DNA from: Musa acuminata AAA Group
Taxonomy: Eukaryota > Streptophyta > Magnoliopsida > Zingiberales > Musaceae
DNA: 64,000 nt
Direction: 5' to 3'
NCBI RefSeq assembly: GCF_036884655.1
Contig: NC_088359.1
Coordinates: forward strand, 18,790,501 to 18,854,500
Shown in pieces: positions 35,217 through 44,883 of this stretch (positions are counted from its first letter, which is position 1; the number at the start of each line of letters is the position of its first letter). The position numbers and the translations under genes were made by a program. A model generated the notes under the pieces. The model saw nothing but the letters and a program-made list of their open reading frames with translations, was not told the DNA's origin and did no database searches.

Positions 35217-35934
35217 AAAATGGCTCCTAAGAGATCAAAAGGGAAAAGGATTGAAGGAGATTCATATGACCACGATATTTTTAGATCCAAAGAAGAAGCC
35301 CTTAGGTTTCTAAAATTTGAAACAAGATATATCCATAAAGGTAAACACGTTGATCTCGATGAACTAGGAGACTTAGAACCCATTAGGTGGTTTGCTCATC
35401 TAGAGGCCCTACCTCTCTTACAAATAGATGAACCAATTTATCCTAGGTTAGTTAGGCTCTTTTAAGCAAACCTATGGGGATTTCTGATAATTCTATTTGT
35501 GAACTAATTGGAATCATTGAAAAAGATAGGGGCTGCTATTTTAGAGGAAAATGGGATGTTAATATAATAGGAGCAACTTACACCGAAGCTGTCGAAACCA
35601 TTTTTGCAAACTCGGACCTCGGAATAATACCCAAGAGTTGCGAACACTTGCTACCTTTTAACTCTAAGATTCTTCATCATATCATGACAAGCATACTATT
35701 CCCTAAGCAATATCATCTTGATGAAATGAGTCTAATAGAGATAAGTACTATTTATTGGATTATGACCGGTCAACATAACTGTTTTGGATACTCAATACGG
35801 CAACACATGCAGGATATTACAGCTAAAGATATTATGTTGCTATATGGGGGGTTAATCACTAGATTTCTTCGTGCCTATGACATTTGTATCCCACCCGACG
35901 AAAAAACAATTCAAAGTGATAGATATAACATCAT

Positions 35935-38900
35935 TGTAACATCCCACATTTCTGAATTTTCGTATAAGTTTCTAGTTATAATGTAAGTATCTATTTTAAA
36001 TTTGATAAAAGAGCCAAAGTATGAATCTGAGAACTTATTTATAAGATTTGGGGGATTTAAAAAAAAAAAAAAAAAAAATCTGAGGACCTATTTGTAAACC
36101 TTGAGGACCTAATCGTAAATATAATAATACAAGGACTAAACTGCAAAATGCACAAAATTACAAATTCCACCATTTAAGCCTCTCTGCCTTCGTTCATAAG
36201 GAACCAGAGAAGGCAGCTGCGTGGAAGAACAGGAGAAAGAAAGAAGGAAGAAGAGAAGAAAAAGGGGGAAGAAGAAGAAGAAAAAAATTTAGGGCTTTGA
36301 GGTTTCTTGCTCAAATCTTCTCATTTAGGGTCATAATTCTCAAAGGTAAGTATTCTAACCCCATCCTACAGAAGTATTAGTCTATGTTTGTATATTGATT
36401 CTGAAAGATTTATGCTTAGAACCTGATATTTCTCTCTTTGGACAAAAAACCAAGGATCTGAAATTTTTTCGGTAAACTGACCCCTATACACTCTATCAGC
36501 TATAATTTTTAGCACCAAATGTGGATTCAGACAGGACCTATTTCGTTTGAAATTAGACTCTTATATCTTTCTTTTGACACTGATTTTGTAGATTTTGGAT
36601 ACCGAATACTTACCCAAACATCTGTTTCAAATGAGCCTATAGATTCTGCAGAACAGGGATCAAAATTTCTGACCTTTCGATACTAAAATACCTATAAGTC
36701 CCTGTTGGAAATTCTGATTTGTACCAAACTGACTTTGTCCGAAACTAGACTTGTAGACCTTTCTTTTGACACATAGTTTTAAAAATTTAGAATTCAAATG
36801 CCTACCCTATTATCTGTTGAATCCGACCCTATGAATTCTGCAAAACAGTGATTGTGTTTTTGACCTTGTGTTACCAAATCAAAGGTAACTCCTTGTTGGA
36901 AACCAGGATTTGTATGAAACTTGTTTCAATAGAAAATAGATTGATATATATTTCGACAATAGTCTTCTTGAGGGTATTGGAGCATAATTGATAATCTGAA
37001 GTATTTGTTCAATGTGCCTCTTGAATTCTGCCAGAAATCGAGCTTTGGTCGATTTCGCGTATTCTGTTTCATTTGTTTGGAAATAGATTCCATTCAGTCC
37101 CCTTCACTCAATTGAGGCTTATGTTGGTGCTTGAATTCTGGTTTGATCTTGTCTGTAAATTATTTACATTCTTGAAACATTTTGTGTAACTTTTAAGCTA
37201 TATCGCATTGACACATATAGGCACATATATATCCCATTGTTCCGCATTTGCTTTCGATATGTGCCTATTCTAGTTTCATTCCTTTGGATATTGAATTCAT
37301 CTAACCTTCTTATTTGAATGGAGCTATATATGATTCTTTGGAATCCGTGTATACTCTTGCTTTCATTTCATTCCAAATCTGAATACATTTGTGAGAGATT
37401 GTTGCTTGCATCGTATTGACTCGTAAAGGCACATGTACATTTTGTTGTTCCGCGTGTGCTTCCGATATATGCTATTTATTGTTCATACTGCCTTTTTTAC
37501 TCTGGTGTTGTGGGATAATGTGAACCTTTGCCAGAAATGGTAAAGGGAGTTATGCATAGAGCCTGCGATGCTCTGCCGGCCCCCTCTGACTTTACCTAGA
37601 CGTGGGTGGATGGAGCTCCCAGACGTGGGAGACTTCTGTCTGGTGGTCATTCAGAAATGGATGAATCACATTCTGTCTATGGTCCCACTACACCTTCTGT
37701 ATGTTTGATATGATATCCAGAGCTTTGGTTATGTGTTTCTGTACATGCTTTGGATAAGAATGATATGAATGCAACGTTAAAGACGACGTTTGAGCTTCTG
37801 TTTGGTATTTGTTATTGATATGCTCCAAAATGTTCCATACGCCGTTGATATGCTCTGAAACATTTCATACGCCACTGATAAGCTCCGAAACATTTCATTT
37901 GTTATTTATATGCTCCGACATATTTCATTCATCGTTGATATGCTTCGAAATGTTCCATACGCCGTTGATATGCTCCGGAACATTTCATATGACATTGATA
38001 AGCTCCGAAATATTTCATTCATTGTTGATATGCTTCGAAATGTTCCATATGCCATTGATATGCTCCGGAACATTTCATACGCCATTGATAAGCTCTGAAA
38101 TGTTTCATTCATTGTTGATATGCTTCGAAATGTTCCATACGCCGTTGATATGCTCCGGAACATTTCATACGACATTGATAAGCTCCGAAATGTTTCATTC
38201 ATTGTTGATATGCTTCGAAATGTTCCATATGCCGTTGATATGCTCCGGAACATTTCATACGCTATTGATAAGCTCCGAAATGTTTCATTCGTTGTTGATA
38301 TGCTCCAATTACTCTATGCCCCATCTGTTATGAACCAAATATGTATGATTGAAATGACAATTGTGATTCTGCACCTAATGATATTACGTCTATGAATTCG
38401 TATATTCTGCCTTGCATTTTGAAACTTTATCTCTTTGGAAATTGTCCTATTTTGACATGGATATGTTAGTCACTTGCTGAGCTTTATATGCTCACTCCGT
38501 TGTTGTATAAATTTTTCAGGATAGCTTGTCGCTTACTTAAATGTTAAGATTGGGCTGAGGCAGTGGAAAGCTAAAAGATTTTGGGCAGATCTTTATTAGT
38601 ATATATATTTTTGTTGTATAAGCACACGCTGCATCTAATGAAATATTGACGATGAATCTAAACTTGTGGATTTTGTAAAAGTTTAAAGGACCTCTCATGT
38701 TTAAGATTCTGGAATGTTAAGTTTAATTTGTGTAACGATATGAACTTATGGTAAACATTGGTTTTGTGACTGTATAGACTCCCACACTTGTGAATTTATG
38801 TTGTGGTTATTAATTTGATGAGTTGGGTTCAGATTTTATGAATCATCGAGCAATGTGTTATATGTTTATAAACTGCGCAGGTTTTATAGATATGAATTTG

Positions 38901-38998
38901 ATAGAATGTTTTTCAGTGTCCTCAAATGTTAGTTTGGATCCTGGATTGGTTTGTGTTGAAAATTTTAATATCATCGATATTATTTGAGGGGCGTGACA
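35935..38998 (+). repeat. Solo LTR, probably Ty3/gypsy, inserted in ORF3
   Basis: 3064 bp beginning TGTAACATCCCAC and ending GAGGGGCGTGACA, flanked by ATCAT at 35930-35934 and 38999-39003. Removing it restores ORF3 (RYNIINKNLL). There are no primer site, polypurine tract or coding sequence, so it is a solo LTR. The long length and the CATCCC/GGGGCG ends resemble Tekay/Del-type gypsy LTRs, but the lineage is unproven. A purine-rich stretch at 36215-36290 and a 30-bp tandem array at 37817-38306 lie inside. The orientation follows the TG...CA reading and is uncertain. Confidence 0.85.
37817..38306. repeat. 30-bp tandem repeat array in the solo LTR
   Basis: About 16 units of GATATGCTCCGAAATGTTCC plus ten more bases. 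They show a 90-bp higher-order pattern: units ending ACGCCGTT, then ACGACATT/ACGCCATT, then ATTCATTGTT. Because 30 is divisible by three, open frames appear on both strands (174 and 115 residues); these are artefacts of the repeat. Confidence 0.95.
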
Positions 38999-39357
38999 AT
39001 CATCAATAAAAATCTACTAAAGAGACTTAGGTGCACATTTAACAATGGAATATGGGTAAGGTAACCTAGAAGGACATATCCTATTCCTCTATCAATAGAA
39101 CAACTAGAAACACCAATTTTTAGGGGCAATGAATCTCCTCCTCTAGTCCTTTTGGTGCAGCACCTTCAGCTCCTGTTTCATCCTCTAAAGGACTCATTAT
39201 GGCAGAACCGTCTCAGATCAAATTCCAACAAGACCAACTCAAATCGCAGCAAGAACAAATTCAACTCCAGCAAATTGAAATTTTGAAGGAACTACGACAA
39301 CTAAATCAAAAAATAGATGTTATGTATCAGCATTATGGATTACCTCCTAAGCATTGA

Positions 39358-40043
39358 TGTATCTTTTTATTTTATTCTGTTTACTCTTAATATCAAGTTC
39401 GAAGCTGGTCATCTTTTGAACGAAAACTGAACCTTCTCTTTACATGTAATTTTAAAATTCTGGATATATGCTTTTGGATGAATACTGATTTTTCCTTAAG
39501 ATGAACTCTGCGTAAATATTTTAAGCATACTTAATTTTGGATGATGAATTTTTGTATGATCAGTGCTGAATTCCTGATATTATAATCACAAGTTATATGC
39601 TTTAAGTCTCATTCCCTTTTTGTTGATGACAAAGGGGGAGAAAAGTGATGACTTGTACCATTTTAATAACATAACTTATATGAATTGCAAAAGCTTGTGT
39701 GATATAAATGTCTTATATGCTTTGCAAAATCTTTGAGAATATCGCAAGATTAATTGATCATATTAAAAGCATGCCTTACATTTATATCATGAAATTCATG
39801 TTGAAAATCTTTATCTCCTGCCGTAGTAAAAATTGTCTCTTATCATTCGACTTGAAAATGGTTTTCATCGAAGTTTTGTATTTACTATTGCTTAATGAGA
39901 ATAACGATAAGTTCTACGGTTAGAACTTATCGGTTTATGCTTGAATTCAATGGATGAAATTCAAGTGTTTTCCTCTTCTCATAATATGGCATATAGATAG
40001 GGGGAGTTATGTTTAACTCCGTCATCAATTAATTGTCATCATC
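39358..40043 (+). other. 3' noncoding region of element A
   Basis: No gene. It contains TTGTTGATGACAAAGGGGGA at about 39621-39644 and ATAGATAGGGGGAGTTATG near 39995, two purine blocks upstream of the true polypurine tract. Parts match 42773-43050 of element B in reverse complement, for example the GTTCTACGGTTAGAACTTATC stem-like sequence near 39911-39931. Confidence 0.7.
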
Positions 40044-40056
40044 AAAAAGGGGGAGA
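40044..40056 (+). other. Polypurine tract of element A
   Basis: AAAAAGGGGGAGA one base before the 3' LTR start TGTTAAATC at 40058. Confidence 0.9.
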
Positions 40057-40057
40057 T

Positions 40058-41342
40058 TGTTAAATCTCGGATTTTGATGATAAAATCAATTGATGGGTTA
40101 ATTGATCTAATCCATATTATTGAGTTAAGTGTGTAGGATTAACTACGATAACCAGAAAACACAAAGCAAGAATACCGGAGTCAAGTTCGATGGACGTTTA
40201 AGAGTCCGAAGAATCGTCGGAGATGCTGCCGGAACCAACCGAGAAGAAATCGGGAACTTGTCAAAATTTTCGGAAGTTCGCCGAAGAGATCGTCGGAGGT
40301 TTACGGAGATCACCGAGAAGGCTCGGCTACTCGTTAAAGTCATCACAAGTTTGGGAGCTTGCTGGGAGTCCGTCGGAAGAAGATTCGTCGGAAAGCTCGC
40401 CGGAACAAGACTCGACGTTCGCGATTGAAAACTTGCTTAGGATGTTTTTTTTTGTTATGTAGTTCACTTGTAATTAGGATTAGGATTAAGAGATAATCCT
40501 ATATCCTGGTTAGGGGCCAACTGGGCCCAAAATTAGACTTGGTTTGGGCTAAATTTGAAGCCCAACCAGTGAACCGAAGGGTCTAGCGGTGGCACCGCCA
40601 GACTGGGCGGTTGCATCGCCCAGCACCCGAGAGCTGGGCGGTGGCACCGCCCAGCACCCAAGAGCCAGGCGGTGGCACCGTTTGGCTGGGCGGTGGCACC
40701 GCCAGTCCACTGTCAGTGTTAGAAACTAACAAGCGGTGGCACCGACAGCATCGGGAACCAAAGAAGATTTAAACTTTGGAGCCCAAATTTGAATCCTCTT
40801 GAGGCCTATAAATACCCCTTAAATCTCAGCTGAGATTACAACTTTTTGAGCAGCAATTGTTTGAGAGAAAGGTCTTAGAAAAGTCTTTGCTAGTCTTGTT
40901 TTCAATTTGCTAGTGTTCACCTCTTTCTTTCTTGCTGAAAATCTGTAAGAGAGTGAACCGCTTATAAAAAGTTGTAAGAGGGGTATTTACCCTTCCCCTT
41001 CAAGAGATTTGCTAGTGGAAGGTGGGAGCCTCATCGAAGAGGGGCCTCGCAAGTGGATGTAGGTCATTTGACCGAACCACTGTAAAATCGGCATGATCTC
41101 TGGTTTGCATTTACTTATTGTCATTTACATTACTGCAAACCATTTGCACTTTAATGCTCTACTTCTTTGTCTCCGTCTTACTTATCTCTTCAAGTTAAAA
41201 CACAATCGAAACGGTTTCAAACGAAAATGTTACTTTTATCGTACGAAGTTTCCGAAAGTGTTTAAATCGTCAAAAGTTTATCACACTTTACCGCTGCACT
41301 AATTCACCCCCCCCCCCTCTTAGTGCCGCTCCGATCCTAACA
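40058..41342 (+). repeat. 3' LTR of element A
   Basis: 1285 bp, TGTTAAATCTCGG...CGATCCTAACA, collinear with 28761-30031. The TATA box is at 40807-40814, the palindrome array at about 40585-40752 and the C-run is 11 bases. Confidence 0.95.
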
Positions 41343-41534
41343 TTTTCCTCCTGCACAATATCTTTACCTTTTATGGCTTTATTCCTATATTTATCCACTT
41401 CATCTATAGCTTGCAGATGTTTAAACTTTAAAATACCTTGAATCATGTGGTCTTGATTGGTAGGGTTTGTTGAAGCATGATAAGATTGTTGCGGCACAAT
41501 ATCTTGGTTAGTACTTGTTGGAGCAGCATGGCTA
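41343..41534 (-). pseudogene. LINE ORF1, C-terminal part
   Basis: An open frame on the minus strand, FSHAAPTSTNQDIVPQQSY then HLQAIDEVDKYRNKAIKGKD and VQEE, continues into 28760 across element A. No zinc knuckle is seen in this part. It begins at the 14-bp duplication, so the LINE copy was 5'-truncated here on insertion. I assign it to ORF1 only because it precedes the ORF1 stop and the ORF2 ATG. Confidence 0.65.
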
Positions 41535-42772
41535 AAGAAGGTTAATTCTCCCATCAATCACATTTCAAATTCAAGACTCATACTTTTAGCAAATGATTCA
41601 CAAAGAGATTCATTCGTGGAACCGAAAATAATACCATCAACATAAATTTAAATAATAAGAAAATTATTTTTAAAATTTTTGATAAACAATGTAGTATCAA
41701 CCTTGCCTTTAGAGAAATTATTTTCAATAAGAAATGAACTAAGTCTCTCATACCAAGCCCTTGGGGCTTGTTTTAAACCATAGAGAGCTTTAGTCAATTT
41801 AAACACATGATTAGAGAGACTATCATTCTCAAATCCAGAAGGTTGTTCGACATAATAAAGCCATTAAGAAAAGCACTTTTAACATCCATTTGAAATAACT
41901 TAAAATTATTACTACTAGCATAGGCAAGGAGCATCCTTATGGCTTCTAACAATGCCACAGGAGCGAATGTTTCTTCATAATCGATACCTTCTTTGTTAAA
42001 ACCTTTAGCCATATATCTAGCCTTTTTTCGAACCATGATACCAAATTTATTCTGCTTGTTTCTAAAGACCCATTTAGTACCAATAACTAAATGGTCATTT
42101 GGTCTAGGAACAAGCTTACACACCTCATTTCTCTCAAATTGATTCAACTCTTCTTGCATTACGAGGACCCATGGATCATCTTTCTAGGCCTCGTCAATAC
42201 ATTTAGGTTCAATTTGGGAGAGAAAGCGGCGTTGGCACAAAAATTCTTAAGAGAAGAATAAGTTTGAACCATTTTTGATGTGTCTCCTATGATTAGCTCC
42301 TTAGGATGAGCATCTACATACTTCCGATCCTTGGGTAAGGATGTTTCGGAAAAAGATGCATCCAAGTTGCTAGATGGAGAAAAGGTTTCATTTAAATTCA
42401 AAGCATTAAAATTAATATCATCATCAAAATCATTTTTCTTAACTTTAGAAACTTCATTAAAAACAACATTAATAGATTCTTATATAATCAACGTTCTTTT
42501 GTTAAAGACACAAAATACTTTAGAAACAAAAGAATAGCCAAGAAAAATTTCTTCTTCGGATTTTGCATCAAATTTACCTAAGGCATCTTTTTCATTCAAA
42601 ATAAAACATTTACATCCAAAAACTTTAAAGTATGAAACATTGGGTTTTTTATTGTTCCACAACTCATAAGAAGTTTTGGAAAGTAGTGGTCTTACTAGAA
42701 CCATATTCATAATATAGCATATCGTATTTATGGCTTTGGCCCAAAAATATTTAGGTAGATTGGATTCAAGCA
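41535..42772 (-). pseudogene. Copia pol, integrase C-terminus to RT (element H)
   Basis: From 42772 down: [39 protein letters not shown] (end of the integrase core), then the linker, then RT with [43 protein letters not shown] and [15 protein letters not shown] sequence at the LINE target. The RT active box reads near 41630-41645. Several frameshifts occur, for example near 42160, 42400 and 41800. It begins abruptly at 42772, where it joins element B 3' sequence with a shared TTGAAT, so the N-terminal gag, protease and integrase core were lost in a deletion. Confidence 0.85.
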
Positions 42773-43272
42773 TAACCCGATAAGTTCTAATCGTAGAACT
42801 TTATCGTTATCCTCATTAAACAATAGTAAGTACGAAACTTCAATGAAAATCATAAGTTAAATGATACGGGACGAATTTTGCTACGACAGAAGATAAAGAT
42901 TTTCAATATAAATTTCATGATATCAAACTTGTGATATTTTCAAGGATTTGCAAGTCATATAGGACATTCATATCACATAAGTTTTTGTAATTCATATTAG
43001 TCATGCTATCGTTCTGGTGCAAGTCATCACTTCTCCCCCTTTGTCATCAACAAAAAGAGACAAGCCAGCTAATTGATGATCATAGAAAAAGGTTTAGCAT
43101 TTATCAAAGTTCATCATTCAAATTTGCCAGAAATAGTTTATCCAAAAGACATCATCATCTATGCAGATTAAGACAGTAGTTATCTAAAGGAAAGATCAGT
43201 TATCGTACAATCGATGACAACCATGACTTTGTTTTTAAAAGCAAACAGAACAGAATAAAAAGATACATCAAT
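42773..43272 (-). other. 3' noncoding remnant of element B
   Basis: The complement matches 39358-39940 of element A, including TTGTTGATGACAAAGGGGGA-like sequence at about 43028-43056 and the GTTCTACGATTAGAACTTATC hairpin-like sequence at about 42780-42800. There is no gene. It ends at the deletion junction. Confidence 0.75.
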
Positions 43273-44367
43273 TTAATCCTTAGGAGGTAATCCATAGTGC
43301 TGATACATGATATCTATTTTTTCATTCATCTGTCGTAGTGTCTTCAAAATTTCAACTTGTTGATTCTGAATTTGTTCTTGCTGTGATTTGATCTGAGATA
43401 GCTCCGCCATAATGATATCTTCAGAGGAGGAAACAGGAGCTGAAGGTGCTGCTCCAAAGGGACTAGGAGGAGGAGATTCATTTCCCATAAGAATTGGTGT
43501 TTCGGGTTGTTCTATTGGTGTAGGAATTGGATCCGTCCTTCTAGGCTGCCTAACCCATATGCCATTGCTAAGAGTGCACCTAAGTTTTTTTAGCAGGTTT
43601 TTATTTATTATGTTATATCGATCATTTTGAATAGATTCTTCATCGGGTGGTATGCAAATGTCATAGGCATGAAGAATTCTAGTGATTAACCTCCCATATG
43701 GCAATATAGTATCTTTAGTCATAATTTCCTGCATGTGTTGGCGAATCAAGTACCCAAAACAATTATGCTGACTGGTCATAATCCAATACATGGTTCCTAT
43801 CTCTAATTGACTTACTTCGTCAAGATGAAATTGTTTCGGGAATATGATGCTTGTGATAATGTGATGAAGAATTTTAGAGTTGAAAGGCATTAAGTGTTCA
43901 CAGCTCTTGGGTAGGAAGTCAAGGTTTGGATTTGCAAAAATTGTTTTCACGGCTTCGGAATAGGTTGCTCCTATTTTTTTGACGTCCCATTTACCTTTAA
44001 AATAGCATCCCCTATCTTTTTCAGTTATGCCAATTAGCTCACAAATGGTGCTGTCAAAAATTCTAATGGGTGTTCCTAGAATGTAAGTGCTTAGGCTATC
44101 ATTGTCTTCATATAGGTTGGCATAGAACAATCTCACTAACCGTGGATAGATTGGTTCATCTATTTGTAGTAGAGGTAGAGCTTCTAGTTGAGCAAACCAC
44201 TTAATGGGATCTAAGTCCTCTAGTTCATCCAAATCAACGTATTTTCCCTTATGGATACATCGTGTTTCAAATTTTGGAAAGCTAAGGGCTACCTCTTTTG
44301 ATCTAAAAAGGTCATGGTTATATGAATCTCCTTCAATCCTTATTCCTTTTGATCTCTTTGGTGCCAT
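43273..44367 (-). CDS. ORF3, intact (element B)
   Basis: 364 residues from ATG 44367, three bases after the proposed intron. N-terminus MAPKRSKGIRIEGDSY is basic. Core, about residues 60-240: PIYPRLVRLFYANLYEDND, RGCYFKGKWDVKKIGATYS, SCEHLMPFNSKILHHIITS, PYGRLITRILHAYDICIPPD. This resembles the plant family 'putative plant transposon protein', present in env-like ORFs of Sireviruses. A Pro-rich linker (about 280-315) and a Gln/Glu coiled coil (SQIKSQQEQIQNQQVEILK) precede the end YQHYGLPPKD. I see no signal peptide or membrane helix, so an envelope role is not supported. A has a broken copy and E a diverged start. Its role is unknown. Confidence 0.85.
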   Translation of the reverse strand: MAPKRSKGIRIEGDSYNHDLFRSKEVALSFPKFETRCIHKGKYVDLDELEDLDPIKWFAQLEALPLLQIDEPIYPRLVRLFYANLYEDNDSLSTYILGTPIRIFDSTICELIGITEKDRGCYFKGKWDVKKIGATYSEAVKTIFANPNLDFLPKSCEHLMPFNSKILHHIITSIIFPKQFHLDEVSQLEIGTMYWIMTSQHNCFGYLIRQHMQEIMTKDTILPYGRLITRILHAYDICIPPDEESIQNDRYNIINKNLLKKLRCTLSNGIWVRQPRRTDPIPTPIEQPETPILMGNESPPPSPFGAAPSAPVSSSEDIIMAELSQIKSQQEQIQNQQVEILKTLRQMNEKIDIMYQHYGLPPKD

Positions 44368-44370
44368 TTT

Positions 44371-44445
44371 CTAGACAAGATGATGATGAAATTGTGAAAA
44401 ATAAGCAAGAGAAAGAGAAAAGAAATGAGGGATTTCAAGTGTTAC
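44371..44445 (-). other. Probable 5' UTR intron of ORF3 (element B)
   Basis: On the minus strand CACAAG|GTAACACTTG opens and ATCATCTTGTCTAG|AAA closes a 75-bp T-rich segment just before the ATG, the counterpart of 35141-35216 in A. Confidence 0.6.
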
Positions 44446-44700
44446 CTTGTGGAGATTATGTTGAGAGATGGAAAGCTTGGACCACCAAGAATCCTTCTCC
44501 AATGTTTCTAAGAGGTAGAATGAGGGTTAGAGGGAATGGGAGAGGGTTTTGGAGGGGTCTTTCTTCGGGTTGGGGGCGGTGTCACCGCCGGCCCTAACCC
44601 CTCGGGTTAAAAGGGTGACTCGGTCGGTGTCACCGCCAAACTGGTCGGTGTCACCGCCTGGCGCCCGAGCGCCAGTCGGTCCAACCGCCGGATCTGGCGG
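44446..44700 (-). promoter_or_regulatory. Promoter-like block upstream of ORF3 (element B)
   Basis: Palindromes of GGCGGTGACACCGCC/GCGGTGGCACCGCC type lie at about 44573-44705. A TATA-like TTTTAACCCG replaces the TATAAATCCC of A. A leader follows with GGTCCAAGCTTTCC, shared with A (GGTCCAAGCTCTCC). Confidence 0.5.
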
Positions 44701-44883
44701 TGCCACCGCTGGCATCACGCGGAGGAAAGAAAAAAAATTTCTTCCTTCCTTTTGTTTAGTTTCTTCCCTCAAGATTATAATTTATACTTTAATGGATCAT
44801 TTTGAATTGTAGAAGAAGGAAGAATTCAAATTTATAAACGAAGGGAAAAGAACGAGTCCTTTTTTTTTTTTGTGAAGTTCATT

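Larger units (their letters stand above)
35220..39357 (+). pseudogene. ORF3 (env-like position), split by a solo LTR (element A)
   Basis: The coding parts are 35220-35934 and 39004-39357. The start is MAPKRSKGKRIEGDSY. An in-frame stop at 35463-35465 (LF-stop) and a deletion of roughly 17-20 codons follow, where B reads FYANLYEDNDSL. Then come RGCYFRGKWDV, SCEHLLPFNSKILHHIM and a transmembrane-free core. After the solo LTR it ends with a Gln-rich coiled-coil (QSxQEQIQLQQIEILKELRQ type) and YQHYGLPPKH. The core resembles the plant 'putative plant transposon protein' family (LPYG-LITR motif, here MLLYGGLITRFL), found in the env-like position of Sireviruses. The function is unknown. Confidence 0.8.
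28761..41342 (+). mobile_element. Element A: 12.6-kb gag-pol-ORF3 Sirevirus-like retrotransposon
   Basis: Complete ends: 5' LTR 28761-30031, primer site 30034-30045, polypurine tract 40044-40056, 3' LTR 40058-41342, and TTTTC duplications at 28756-28760 and 41343-41347. About 3.06 kb is a later solo-LTR insertion, leaving about 9.5 kb. Gene order is gag, pol, ORF3, all plus strand, all with lesions. Element B is a close relative with the same order. Confidence 0.95.
8283..41534 (-). mobile_element. L1-type LINE, 5'-truncated, split by three LTR elements
   Basis: The pieces in element order are 41534-41343 (ORF1 end), 28760-27844 (ORF1 stop, ORF2 endonuclease), 18842-16393 (reverse transcriptase) and 8679-8283 (C-terminus, 3' UTR, poly(A)). 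Together they make about 4 kb, short of a full L1, so the 5' end was lost at insertion. The interrupting elements are C, F and A, each with its own 5-bp duplication. A second family copy in the other orientation is at 1260-1951. Confidence 0.9.

Noticed and set aside
37809..38333. A 174-codon repetitive protein and an opposite 115-codon frame
   Set aside because: They come from a 30-bp tandem repeat, which leaves frames open on both strands; it lies inside a solo LTR.
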